Origin: Blasia pusilla
Taxonomy: Eukaryota; Marchantiophyta; Marchantiopsida; Blasiales
Assembly (NCBI GenBank): GCA_050084515.1
Contig: CM114271.1
Location: 15,934,001-15,998,000, forward strand
Length of the DNA: 64,000 bases
Reading direction: 5' to 3'
The notes below the pieces were generated by a model, which had not been told where the DNA came from, did no database searches, and saw only the letters and a program-made list of their open reading frames with translations. The stretch's first letter is position 1. Every line of letters begins with the position of its first letter. This document shows positions 47,276 to 58,960 of this stretch, piece after piece. A program made the translations under genes and the position numbers.

Positions 47276-47439
47276 ACGGAGAGGGCACTAGAGCGAGTTT
47301 CCGGTCCGGGTGGACCTAGAGATCGTACACCACGTGGTCCCGTTGGGGGGACGAGGAGTTGGATTCGCCCGAGGGGATGGTGGAGTTGCCCGTGGGGGAG
47401 GTAGAGTCCCACCACCTAGGTGCGTTGAGGGAGACGCCG

Positions 47440-48880
47440 AGCATGAGGCTGGGATGGCTGCACAGATACAAAAACTACAATAGCAGATTGCCGCTATAGC
47501 ATTGAGGTTACCTGATGCCAGATCTGTGGCATCAGCGTCATATGGAGCAGCCAAAGATATGGAGGATCCTGGTTGGATGTGCGGGGGTTGCCCACATGGA
47601 GGCTGCTGCAATTGCTACGCGTAGAGCAATGGTAGAGTTGGATCCACAACGAGGGGAAGCCAGGAAACAGACCATGCTTCCTCAGTATTTCACATTGTCC
47701 GAGGCGATGAGGACCCCATCGATGGAACCTGATCAGAGTTCACGGAGAGTTGGTGATATTGTTGGTATGCAGGCATCGGGGACGATGGGAGAAGCAAGTG
47801 TGACGACTCCTATTGCTAATGCTCAAGAGGAGCATGTGTCGAGCACCTTGTTGGGGGCGGCCATTGTTGTGTACCGCGCTCCTTAATTTTTCTACTTCCT
47901 ATGTTATGACGTTGGGAGGTACGCCCGCCGAGGTTTTCCGACTGACCGCTACGCTATGTGAGGATGGAGTTGGAGTTCTTGCATCACGTTTAGAGGTGAT
48001 TTCAGAGGAGGTGATGGACTTGCCCTTGGAGTGGATGCTCATGCCGTCCACGTCAAATTCATGGCAATGCAAGCTGCGACTGCTAGGATGGCGGAGATGC
48101 CCACTAGACCCGCGATCGAGCGTGCTATGGCTTCTCCTAGTGTTGTATTGCTGGATAACCGGGGAGAGGTCTTCCAATTGGTGAGTCTAGGAGGTAGAGC
48201 TTTTAATCCGCAATGCGTCTTGTTGGATTCAGGAGCGCAACCCCTGATATTGGGGAAAGCGGCATTCTGAGGTTTGGACCTCACGAGGGCCAATGTGGAG
48301 CGTTGTCCATTCTAGATACTGACATCCTTGGGTGGAGCGAGTACCACACAGTACATCACCCAACAAGAGGTCATGGTGAGGATTCTCTCGGGACATCCTA
48401 CATATGAGTCTGTGGTGTGAGCCAAAGCGATAGTGATTGATGTAGAGTCCTACGACGTCTTGGTTGGTGGAGATGTGTTGTACCCGATGGGATTTTCCCT
48501 CGATTACTAGTAGGAGTCAACGTCCTACAGACCAGGATGGAAATCAAGTGATGGGCGCCGTAGCTCATTAACCCGTTTGATTCATAGGTGCAGTGATCGA
48601 GCGCCGACCAGGAGAGATGGCGACCTTAACAACATTTAGCATCGCCATCACTTGGCCTAGTGATTTGATTGAGGGACATGTCCATGCAAAGGATACTCCC
48701 GTTCCTGAAATTTCTATGGAGAGGAGTGTCATGGTCGCCGCATGAGTCCGAGAAGGAGAGGTGATGCTTTGGGGCTTGACTGAGGAGCTTTGTCGCTTAG
48801 CCATTAAGCATGTGCACATCGCGTGGAGCAAGACGTTTGCACCAAAGCGTGATAGGTCAGAGGAACCCGAGGTAGCCAGG
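47440..48880 (+). pseudogene. Element D spacer and aspartic protease
   Basis: The helical AAQIQKLQ stretch is at 47,455 and the Ala/Val-rich spacer at 47,600-48,180. The protease loop CVLLDSGAQPLILGKAAF at 48,217-48,270 keeps DSG. YDVLVGGDVLYPMGFSLDY follows at 48,450-48,510. Stops at 48,268 and 48,510 and several shifts break it. Confidence 0.75.
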
Positions 48881-48889
48881 AGTGCTTCT

Positions 48890-49640
48890 ATGACCTCTTT
48901 AGACACTACCCCAATTGTGTGGTGCATCCCAGAGGAGGGTATTCGGGTGTTGGATCTCTTTGGAGGGATCAACACTAGGTTAGCTGCTGTTTTGCAGTCA
49001 GGACGCGTGCAACAGTACTTGTATGTGGACATTGATGATGTTGCAAGGCGCGGTTCACTTCACCATGTGGTGCAGTTACGCCTCTGTTTATCCAACTTGT
49101 TGTCTGCGTTCGTTGTCTAGGGATACCAGAATTCCCTACCAAGGGATATTTCATTGTTGGGGACGCAAGACTTGGAGCGGGTAGGGACCATAGTCTTGGT
49201 CATTGCTGGTTGGCCGTGTCAGGGCCAATCGAGTGTTGGATGAGGTAGCGGGTTAGCTGACACTCGGTCCAGGTTGTTTTGGGAGATGATGCGGATTTTG
49301 CCACACTTGTAGGAGCATCAAGCTCGTTCTGCAGCATACATTTTGGAGAATGTGCCGATCTTGGGAGATTCGAGGTCACGGTTGGTGACGAGTGCACATC
49401 AGGTGATTGCATGGATCGGCTCAACTATGTTTTTGGATGCGGCGAGTGTAGATTCTAAAGCACACCACCCGCGTCTTTGGAGGACCAACTTGGTCCCACA
49501 TGAGGTGTTGCGGAGGGCATATACGCGAGTGGAGCACCCCTTCCAGTTGTTGGTGGATTCCATATTGGATCCGGGCCAGGGTATGGGATTTTCAGCTTAG
49601 GACTAGCTGAGCAACGTTATTTGAGGATGTTACAGATCAT
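48890..49640 (+). pseudogene. Element D methyltransferase (internal deletion)
   Basis: Motif I VLDLFGGINTRLAAVL is at 48,948-48,996. Its last Gly has become Arg. The YLYVDIDDVARR block, GWPCQGQS at 49,207-49,231, ILENVPILGD at 49,340-49,370 and KAHHPRLWRTNL at 49,456-49,493 follow. From 49,580 the sequence jumps into the C-terminal GLAEQR segment, so about 260 bp including the recognition part are missing. Confidence 0.82.
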
Positions 49641-49929
49641 AACTGTTGCGTTGGTGAACCCCATGCCTATTGAGATGGTTGAGGTAGTGGCTGGGGGCGA
49701 GACTCAAGGAGATCGACATAGCAGGGATGATCAGGAGAGACACCCTTGGACTTCTTGGGATGTTTTGTAGGTACGCTAGGAGATGGTAGCCACAATATTG
49801 AGCGTGGTTTCGGGTATTTCACATGGAGATCAGATTTTGCACTTGACTGTAGGAGAACAATCGAGTTATGTTGTCCAAGACGGGTTTGCACCATAGCAAC
49901 CACCTGCACCCGCACCGGAGAGTTCTACC

Positions 49930-50337
49930 GTAGTCACGATGGAGACTTGGGAGCCAAACATGGGCCCTAAGTTGACAAGAGGAGAGGGGCGCCAGATACA
50001 CCAGTTCCTGAGGAGTTATAGGAGCTATTTTGCATTTAGCATGCTGGATTGGGGTACGCTGAAGGGTCCAGGGATCCGCATTGAGTTGTCGAGTGACACG
50101 CCGATCTTCAGATGACCCTACAAGTATAGTGACATGGAGAGGGCTCTGATTCAGAGTAGGAGCCAAGACTTGGTTGGAGCAGGACTAGTGGAGATGTCGC
50201 TCTGCGACTATCATGCCTGCGAAGAACAATGTGCATGGCAACTGGACAGATAGGCGGATGTGTGGAGATTATTGACCTATATCAACCGGTAGACGAAGTC
50301 CGATAGGTCAATATTGGGCATGCAAAGGTCTTCACTT
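49930..50337 (+). pseudogene. Element D reverse transcriptase, first part (interrupted by G)
   Basis: METWEPNMGPKL begins at 49,939. FAFSMLDWGTLKGPGIRIELSSDTPI, the YKYSDMERALIQSR segment and MCGDY-like remains follow. About 40 bp of the HGEYASA segment and most of the VMPTLEEIFD block are lost. The frame reaches HAKVF at 50,333, where G entered. Confidence 0.8.
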
Positions 50338-51020
50338 TCTTGTGTACATACACATTGCTACATAACATACATCGCTCTTGACAAACATACACACAAACAT
50401 GCACGATCCCATGCTAACTCATGGTATCCAAACAATGAGACAAGAAGTACCAAAATATCTCCTATAAATCAAGATCCAATCTCTCTCAACATTAGAGCTC
50501 TCAAATGTGTGCACTCTCACATGTTGCTCTCAATGTCAAACCAAACCCACTCTCTTACTAAGAGGCTTAGGTTACACATACAAGGCAAGCAAGACCATAG
50601 CTCCGCCGCCTCATGCCAAGAGGTTCAACAAAGAGAGAATGAGCTCTCGAGCTCTCTCTCCTTGAAGTATACCCCCTTCCCTCTCCCAAGCTCTCTCCTA
50701 GATAACCTATGCTTGTACGTCACCTCCTTGGCTCTTGACTTGATGAAGCGGGTTAAGGGCCACTTCCCAAAGTGGAAAGTAAACTATCCAAATGGGACCT
50801 TACCCAAAATAGTAAGTTTTTCTATATGGCTCTAGATGAGCCCAAACGAAGGGGAAACCTGCTCTCTTAGGTTTTCCGCGACCTCAGCAAGTCATCCTCG
50901 ACCTCCTGGGCATGTCCTCCTCTACTCGCAAAGAAGTTCTACTAGATCTCTCTGATCTATCCTGAAAAGTCATGACAATTATTGTGCGCATACACATCGC
51001 TATGTCCAATCGCCCCCCTA
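50338..51020 (-). repeat. 3' terminal repeats and polypurine tract of G
   Basis: The minus strand has the tract TAGGGGGGCG (51,020-51,011). A shortened U1 follows (51,010-50,980, about 30 bp kept). Next come two bases, M2 (50,977-about 50,464), and a full U2 (about 50,463-50,338). U1 has lost its GT-rich middle, while U2 keeps it. Confidence 0.8.
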
Positions 51021-51194
51021 GCTGGTGGTTAGGTCCCTCTAACTTGAGATAGCCATCTATCCCTACCTACAATGACACACATCTCTTGAACGCTAAGAGC
51101 AAAAATTTCGGGTGCTCATGTGGCCCCATCATTAGTCGCCTTCTTGTCATCCATGTTACAGACACAAGTCGGAATCTAAACTACCTACTCTATG

Positions 51195-51345
51195 TACATT
51201 TGGGACACATCCATCGTCCCTTATGGACCCTAGTGAGAGGTGGCGTCAGACATGCCATATGCTATCCTCTCGAATACCCATCACAAACTAGCATAGTGGT
51301 TTCACCACGGGCGGAACCACACAGCATACACCGTAAGCCTACAGG
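51195..51345 (-). pseudogene. Element G PHD finger (degenerate)
   Basis: The pattern is LRCMLC, VCDGY (Cys to Tyr), RG-stop-HMAC (Trp codon TGG now TAG) and WMCPKC. Two key positions are lost. It lies at the end of the polyprotein as in B. Confidence 0.8.
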
Positions 51346-51399
51346 AACTACTCCTAAGCTCGGATCAATTGTATCATCAATGTTCGGAAGATGACATGG

Positions 51400-52215
51400 C
51401 GCACACTTATGCATATGGTCCTTCCAAACCATACCATCGTGTCCCTCCAATAAGAGAACATCAGATGGAAAAACTTCACGCACTCTTAAGATGGTGCGCC
51501 CTGCAGTCACAACAAACGTCGTGGGTGCCGTCTGCTGCAAGTAGACATAGTCTCCCTGATGAAACCTTGGGATGGTAGATTGATAATCACATCCTCGAAT
51601 AGTCGTAAACCTCAACGTATCTCGATGTTGCGTAATCGCCAAGTTCTCAAATGCCATGGGCATCACTCTCGAAAACAACTCAACCCTCTGAGAACATGCT
51701 TGCATCCATACATCAGGGTCATCACAGTTCAACATCTCACCAACATCTCCACGAATGGCCACAAGAATCTGGCTCTTGGCCATAAAGTAGTAAGTACGGT
51801 GAGAAAGACGTTAAGGATGCATGCATGCTGAATTTGTATCCCATCGCCAACCACGGTAATAGGAGGTCCCAATCTCCTAAGCGATCTCTCTGCAAGCCAT
51901 AGTTATGTAATCCTCTCGTCACCGTGTGCACAACCCTCTCCGCTCTTCCATCCGTCTCAAGATGATGGCGTGGAGTAGTGCAGTGGTCGATCAACGCCTC
52001 ATCACACAAAGCGTGAAACTCCCCGCAAAACTCTGTACCCTGGTTTGTCAACACCTCAGCTGGTGTGCCATAATGACTCAGCACTCAATCTAGGAAGGCA
52101 TACACTACTTCTTCACTCGCTTTGTCAAGAAATGCAACCAACTCTATCCACTTCGAGAAGTGCTCGACCATCACCGACACATAACGACTATGGCGCTCCA
52201 TCAAAGGCAAAGGTC
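51400..52215 (-). pseudogene. Element G integrase core and C-terminal module (N-terminus lost)
   Basis: The core starts at PLPLMERHSRYVSVMVEHFSKWIELV (52,210 downward). The second catalytic Asp region reads LTNQGTEFCGEF, so Asp has become Asn. The Glu region GRAERVVHTV is present, then LPWLAMGYKFSMHASL and the FHQGDYVYLQQ and LLEGHDGMVWKDH modules. The HHCC zinc domain and the first Asp block are absent. Confidence 0.82.
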
Positions 52216-53770
52216 TTGACCCTTGACGTACCCTTGATAGAAGTTTTCCAATCCCATGAATGCACAAACTCGACTCATATCTGTAGGGCATGGAATACGT
52301 GAAATAGCCTCTACCTTCAAAATGTGCGACAGCCCACACTGCAAGCAAGCACTCACCCTCAAACGAGCTATACATTGCCTCTGCAGCATTGTTCGGGCGA
52401 CTAGCGTAAGCCACCATGAACTCTCTACCATCATCGTCATGCCCGGTGAGCACAGCTCCAAGCCCCAACATGCTCCAATAGGTATGCAATTGGAAAGAAC
52501 GCCCCCTGATCGCTCTCCTCAATATGGGCGCGGACGTCAATCTATCCTTGAGTATCTGAAATGCTCTCTCCTCCTCATCCTCCCAGTGCCACTCTTGATC
52601 CAGATTGGTCAGCAAGGTCAACGGCTTCGCAATCGAGTTGAAATCCTTGACTTACCTTCGATAGAAGTTTGGCATTCCCATGAATGCACAAACTCGACTC
52701 ACATCTATAGGACGTGGAATGCGTGTAATAGCCTCTACCTTCGTCTGTTGCACACCAAGGCCACCTGGGTATATCGTATGATCCAAGTACTCGATGTGGT
52801 CGTAGAAGAACTTGCACTTGTGTAGATATAGCTTTAGCCAATGTAACTGCAATCGTCGAAATACCTCCTCTAGATGCATATGTTGCTCATGCTCCTCAAC
52901 CGTGGCGCTAAAGACTACGATGTCATCAATATAACACCTAGCAAAATCCAGACCTACCAAGATCCTATCCATGACCTTATGAAACTCAACCAGGGCGTTC
53001 TTTAACCCAAATGTAAGAACCGCCACTAGTACAACCAATCCTTCCCGTGAGGATCGATGCCCTAAAATACCATCTTCTGCCTGTCCTCCAAACTGATAGG
53101 CCGCTGATGGTATCCGGCTCGGAGATCTAACGAACTGAAGACCTTTGCATGCCCAATAACATCAAATTTCTCCTCAAGAGTGGGCATGGCATACCTATCA
53201 GATTTTGTCTGCAGATTGATAGGTCGGTAATCTCCACACATTCGCCTATCCGTCCTGTTGCCATGCACATCCTTCTCCGCGGGCATGACAATGGTAGATG
53301 TATACTCTCCATGCGACAATTCCACTGGTCATGCTCCAATCAAGTCTTGGCTCCTACTCTGAATCAGAGACCTCTCCATGTCATTATACTTGTAGGGTCG
53401 CCGGAAGATCGGCGTGTCACTCAACAACTCAATGCGGATCCCTAGACCCTTCAACATATCCAAATCATGCATACTAAATGCAAAACAACTCCTATAACTC
53501 CTAAGGAATTGGTGTTTCCGGCGCCGCTCTCCTCCTGTCAACTTAGAGCCTATATCTGGCTCCCAAGTCTCCATCTTGACTATGGTAGGACTCTCCGGCG
53601 CGGTTCTTGGTGGTTGCTATGGTGCAAACCCATCTCGGACAATAAAACTTGACTGCTTCCCTAGAGCCAAGTGCAAAATCGGATCTCCATGTGCAGTACC
53701 CAAAACCACGCTCGATGTTTTGACTACCATCTCCTGGTGTACCTGCAAAACATCCCAAGAAGTCCAAGGG
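52216..53770 (-). pseudogene. Element G reverse transcriptase and RNase H (rearranged)
   Basis: RT begins METWEPDIGSKLTGGERRR (53,574 downward). It continues with MCGDYRPINLQTKSDRYAMPTLEEKFD, SSLDLRAGYHQ, the CYIDD box (near 52,940) and HLEEVFRRLQLHWLKL. RNase H has LHTYWSMLGLGAVL (catalytic Asp changed to Tyr) and FEGECLLAVW. After about 52,320 a second copy of the connection segment (KVEAISRIPCPTDMSRV) appears and then joins the integrase core. Confidence 0.85.
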
Positions 53771-53879
53771 TGTCTCTCCTGATCACCCTTGGTATGTCCA
53801 TCTCCTCAGGTCTCGCCCCTAGCCACTGCCTCAACCATCTTGATAGGCATGGGGCTCACCAACGCAACTACTGTGATCT

Positions 53880-55000
53880 ATCGCATTGTCAAACGACGTT
53901 GCTCAGCTACTCCTAAGCTCAAAATCCATGTCAAAAAGTTCAGGTCCATCGCCTGATCCAAGACATGACGTCGTGATGCCTCTGATACCGAAGGTATTAT
54001 TGTCACTCCTGGGGGGAATCCCATTGCTTGCTCTTGCTCATCGCCGTTGGGCTCCATCAACCTCTATTCTTGGTCATCTCAAACCAAGCCAGACCCAGCC
54101 TCCTTGAATGCATAGGAATTAAGCGAAGCGGGAAAACTCACCAATGTGGGAAAGGCTACCTATGGCATGCCAATATTTTTGACCACAGTCAACGCCGGTC
54201 AATCATTGTGCCTCACTGCTTGTGATCAACGGCCCGGATCCAATATAGAATCCACCAACAAATTGGAGGGACGCTCCACTCTCGCATAAGCCCTCTATAA
54301 CACCTCATGTGGCATCAAGTTGGTTCACCATACACGCGGGCGATGTGTTGTAGAACCTACACTCTCCGCATCCAACAACATTGTCGAGCCGATCCATGCG
54401 CGTACCTGATGTGTACTCGTCACCACGTGGAACCTTGAATCGCCCAAAATCGGCACATTCTCCATAATGTTTGATGGAGAATGAGACTGATGCTCTTGCA
54501 AAGTGTCGCAAGATCCGCATCATCTCCCAAAACAACCTGGACCGAGTGTCAACTAACCTGCTACCTCGTCCACCACTCGATTGGCCCTGACACGGCCAAA
54601 CAACAATGACCAAATCTGTGGCCCCTACCCGCTCCAAGTCCTGCGCCCCCAACAATGAAACATCCCGCGGTAGGAAACTCTAGTATCCCTGGACAGTGCA
54701 CGCAGACAACAAGTCGGGAAAATGGACGCGTAACTGCGCCACATAGTGAAGTGAAGCACGCCTCGCAACATCATCAATCTCCACATATAGGTACTGTTGC
54801 ACACGTACTTATGCTTGCAAAACAACAGCTAACCCAATGTTGATCCCTCCAAAGAGATCCAACACCCAAATATCCTCCTCTAGGATGCGCCACACGGTAT
54901 ATGAGGACGTCAACATAGCACACTCGGCTACCTGAGGTTCCTTTGACGCATCACGCTCTGGTGCAAACGTCTCGCTCCACACGGTCTCCACATGCTCAGT
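53880..55000 (-). pseudogene. Element G methyltransferase (broken)
   Basis: Motif I VLDLFGGINIGLAVVLQA is at about 54,870-54,815. The VCNSTYM/YLYVEIDDVARR region follows. DLVIVVWPCQGQS is at 54,615-54,575 and keeps the PCQ catalytic triplet. SRLFWEMMRILRHF, ENVPILG and the C-terminal MGFPPGVT and ASRRHVLDQAMDLNFLTWI segment (53,945-54,010) follow. Several frame changes separate the pieces. Confidence 0.83.
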
Positions 55001-56350
55001 GGCTAAGCGTCGAAGCTCCTCAATTGAGCCCTAAAGCGGCACCTCTCCTCCACGGACTGATGCGGCTACCATGACACTCCTCTCCATAAACATGTCAAGA
55101 TAATGAGTGTCCTCTGCATGGACATGTCCCTCATTCAAATCACTAGGCCAAGTGATAACGTTGCTAAATGCTGCTAAGGCCGCCATCTCTCCTGGTCGTC
55201 GCTTGATCACTGCACATGTGAATCGAACGGGTAATGAGCTAAGGCATCCATCACACTGCCATCATGGTCTGTAGGATGATAACTCCTCCCAATAATCGAG
55301 GGAAAACCCCATTGGATACAACACTCCTCCACCAACCAAGACATCGTAGGACTCTACATCAGCCTGTATTGCCTTGGCTCGCACCACAGACTCATCTGTA
55401 GGATGTATCGAGCAAATCCTCATTACAACCTCCTCTCGGGTAATATACTATGTGGTACTTGCTCCACCCAAGGATGTTTGTATCCGAAATGGACAACGCT
55501 CCACATCGGCTCTCGTCAAGCCCACTCCTATGAATGACGCTTTCCCCAACATCAAGAGTTGCGGTCCTGAATCCAACAAGATGCGTTGTGGACTAAAAGC
55601 TATATCTCTGGGACTCACCAACTGGAAGACCTCTCCCTGGTTATCCAAAAACACAACACCAGGAGAAGCCATGGCATACTCTATTGCGGGTCTAGCGGGC
55701 ATCTCCACCATCCTAGCAGCCGCAACCTGCCATGAATCTGACGTGGACGGCCCGAGCATCCGCTCCAAGGGTAGGTCCATCACCTCCTCTGTAATCACCT
55801 CTAAACGTGATGCAAGAACTCCAACTCCATGCTCATACAACATAGCGGCCAGCCAAAAAACATCGCCAAGCGTACCTTGCAATGTCATAACATTGGAAGC
55901 AGAAAATAAAGGAGCGAGGGACCTCGGGCGGGACACAACAGTGGCTACCCCCAACAACGTGCTCAACACATGCTCCTCCTGAGCATCAGTAATAGGAGTG
56001 GTTGCACTTTCTTCTCCCATCGCCCTCCATGCTTGCACACCAAAAACATCACCAACTCTCTGGGAACTCTGATGAGGACCCATTGATCGGATTCTCATCG
56101 CCTCGGACAACGTGAAGGACTGAGGAAGCTTGCTCTGTTTCCTAGCTTCTCCTCATTGTGGATCCAACTCTGCGGCTGCTCCACATGTACCAACTACAGC
56201 GGCCTCCATCTGGGCAACCACGCACATCCAACCAGGATCCTCCATATATATGGCGGCTTCATAGGACGTCGATGCCACGGATCCGGTATTGGGTAACCGT
56301 AATACCATAGCGGCAATCTGTTGTTGTATGTGAGCAGCCATCCCAACCTC
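55001..56350 (-). pseudogene. Element G spacer and aspartic protease
   Basis: The 220-codon open stretch 55,448-56,110 runs through the Ala/Val-rich spacer into RILLDSGPQLLMLGKASF, with the DSG loop intact at about 55,570-55,590. It ends PFRIQTSLGGASTT. The second landmark, YDVLVGGGVLYPMGF, follows near 55,310-55,350 in another frame. The helical HIQQQIAAMVLRL segment is at about 56,300. Confidence 0.78.
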
Positions 56351-56469
56351 ACGCGAGGCGTCTCCCTCAACGCATCTAAGTGGTGGGACTCTACCTCCTC
56401 CACAGGCAACTCCACCACCTTGTTGGGCAACTCTAGCTCCTCGTCTCCCAACGGGACCACCTGGTGCAC

Positions 56470-58960
56470 GTCCTCTAGGCCCATCCGGACCAGCAACTCG
56501 CTATGGTGCCCTCCTTGGACCTTTTTCGGATGTAACTCAGGGTGTAAATTGAAACACCTATCGCGTGTATGACCATACATGTGACAATAGTCACAATGAT
56601 AACCTCTTGGTGTAGCACCATCTCCTCCTCCATGCTGAGGCTCACGTCCATGACCCTGACGAGTGCAATTGCGTTGATGATGGGCTCCATCACATAACCA
56701 TCAAGTAATCGTAGGCGGCTTCTGCTGAGCCGCATATGAAGGTGCAAGTCTCTGTGGCATAGCCTCTCGGTATCCTCCGTGCGCTCGCGGTGCCACAGTC
56801 GACCTATCTCGGAGTCCACATTGCTGCACTGATGGTGCAAACAATCGTGAGTGCTCTCGCCCAAAACCCATGGTGGCTACGCTCTCCTCCGCCATGTTGC
56901 GCTCGATGTCTTTGGTGGTCCTAAAGATATCTCTCAATGTAGGGGAGGTGTTCATAAGAAACATCCCCTCCCACACCCGTGTCCGTAGGGTTTGGTCCAG
57001 CATCGCGTACCATGACTGGATAGCTTGAGCCTCTGTCCACCCCTAAGTGACATTGATCAATCGGCGCAAGCGAGTGTAAGCCTCACGCAAACTCTCACCC
57101 GGGCGTCTCTAAAAGTCATGGATGCTCCGCAACTTCTCCGTCCGTACCCCCTTATAGCTCGCGCTCAACTCAGCAAAGAACTCAACCACGGGGTTGAACG
57201 TGGGATGAACCCGACTAGACGGTGCAACTGCTCCACTACAAGTTACCCCTCCTAAAATATCACTAGTGGAAGAGGAAGTAGCTTCTCCTGACTCCTCCTC
57301 CTCATCTAGGAATGGCTCCGTCCATGACACATAGTATGGGTCATAGTAGAGTCGCCATGCCTCAATCTCTTGGGCATATCTGTGGGAGAGCTCATGGTAA
57401 TCGTCCATGGGTGCCCCCTCTAAATGTTGGAATATACCGTTCCATGCTGTAAACGGGTTGAACTCTCTAGAGTTCCTAGCCCGTTGTGAGTCACACTAAC
57501 TCCTAAACTCCGCAATGAAGTTTTATAGCTCTATAATTCCTACAGCACCAGGTCCTCTACCCTGATCGTCCATCTCGTATGCCCAACTTGTCGTGCGCCT
57601 ACTCTCCTTGAACATTAATCTTGTTGTTGCGGGAGCGTTCGTTCAGTAGGTCATACTCTCAATTCTGATCTGCATCCAAACACGCACTTTGGTTAGTCGG
57701 GTCTTGGATCAATCAGCGGGCTAACTTTCCGAGTTCTCGTCTGGGTCTCTCATTAAGCTCAACCTTCCTAGTTTCGCGGTTTACAACACGGGCAAGTCTC
57801 AAAAGACTTGGGACAAACTTTCTGGTGGGTTTAGGAACCTCAAACGGCGTTTCACACCTGGCGGTTCCAATTGTCCTATGGACATCCAATGAGTCCCTAA
57901 CCAAGACTTGCACAAAGTGAATCTCGGGTTGGAATCCAAGTGTGGCGTACAAAGTCCACTCTCTTGGATCAGGTTTGGGTTTCGAGTTCCAACGCCAAAC
58001 TCCCGTTCCATCTCATGCCTCAAAGACGCCGTTTGGCGCTCAAAGTGGGGATTCGTGTTCCAAGACATTTTGGAGAGACTCCTCCCTTACTAGTACTTCT
58101 GGGGATCTCTAGGGTCCCCCTACCTTTAGGGAAAGACACCCGGCCTTTCCAATTGGCCCTCAACCCGATTGCTCTCACAATTGTTTTTGGCTAATATCTC
58201 AGTCTATACTTATGCGTTTGCTAAGATCTTTAGTGCATTGGAAGCATCTCAAGATAATCTTTCCAACACGCCCTTCCTTGTTGCAAAAATATCTCGAGGA
58301 TAAACGTTATGGTCCAAAACACAGTCAAATTCCCAAAACGCTAGTCGTGTTCCAAAACTGGTTCGCACCTCTTTGGCAACCAACCTTCCGAGACTCAACT
58401 CATCTCAAGTCTTGGCTCACATTTGGTCTAGGTTTCCTGGTCGCGACCACTAACACACAAAATGCACAACTCTGTTCCGCATTTTATCTCTTGGACTTTT
58501 CCAAGAGATCTTTCCAAACGCCTCTCCAAAGCGCAAACATCGCAGCGTGAGTCCACTTGAATTCTGATGTTCCGCTTGGCGCCTATTTGGTGTTGTTTGG
58601 TTATGAGGGTTGCGGCACAAGTGGTAGGACCACTCAATGTGTACAGTGGATCACTTACACTCTCCTCTACATGCCCCCCCTTGTCTGAGGATGACGCAAA
58701 ATGAGATCAAGGTGGTCTCAAGTGGAGACCCTCGAAACCTCGCACCACTCCGGGTAAACCTTCCAAAGCTACTATCAGGTCCACTAGTTCGCCTCTCAAA
58801 ATCCTGAAAGGACACCGTAATGACCCTCGTGCCCCTCTCACACGATCACTCTCAATCTCGCGAGTAATCCCTCAATCACTCAAACTAAACATGCGGCACT
58901 CAATCTACCCTCTCTCACTGAGACGTGTGTTATGCCGCAACAAGCGGCGTGGTGCGGCAA
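56470..58960 (-). pseudogene. Element G gag with CCHC region (split by J)
   Basis: The start region (58,850-58,619) has SSSSDKG-like and LSGPTT sequence and is cut by J. It resumes at 57,588 with WAYEMDD, then IELYNFIAEF, AWNGIFQHLEGAPMDDYHEL and EIEAWRLYYDPYYVSW (57,109-57,408 open). The HDF-RRPGESLREAY and MLDQTLRTRVWEGMFLMNTSPTLRDIFRTT segments follow. Knuckles near 56,700 and 56,560-56,600 are degenerate. Confidence 0.82.
57589..58618 (-). mobile_element. Element J: solo M-U terminal unit inside the gag of G
   Basis: This 1,030-bp noncoding unit starts GTGCCGCAACCC on the minus strand and ends GGCGCACGACA, the same end as the U blocks. Target bases AACT (57,585-57,588) and AAGT (58,619-58,622) flank it. 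The part 58,618-57,731 matches 12,780-13,664 in C. The last 142 bp have no partner there. It is best read as M plus U left by recombination between M1 and M2, the counterpart of a solo LTR. Confidence 0.7.
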
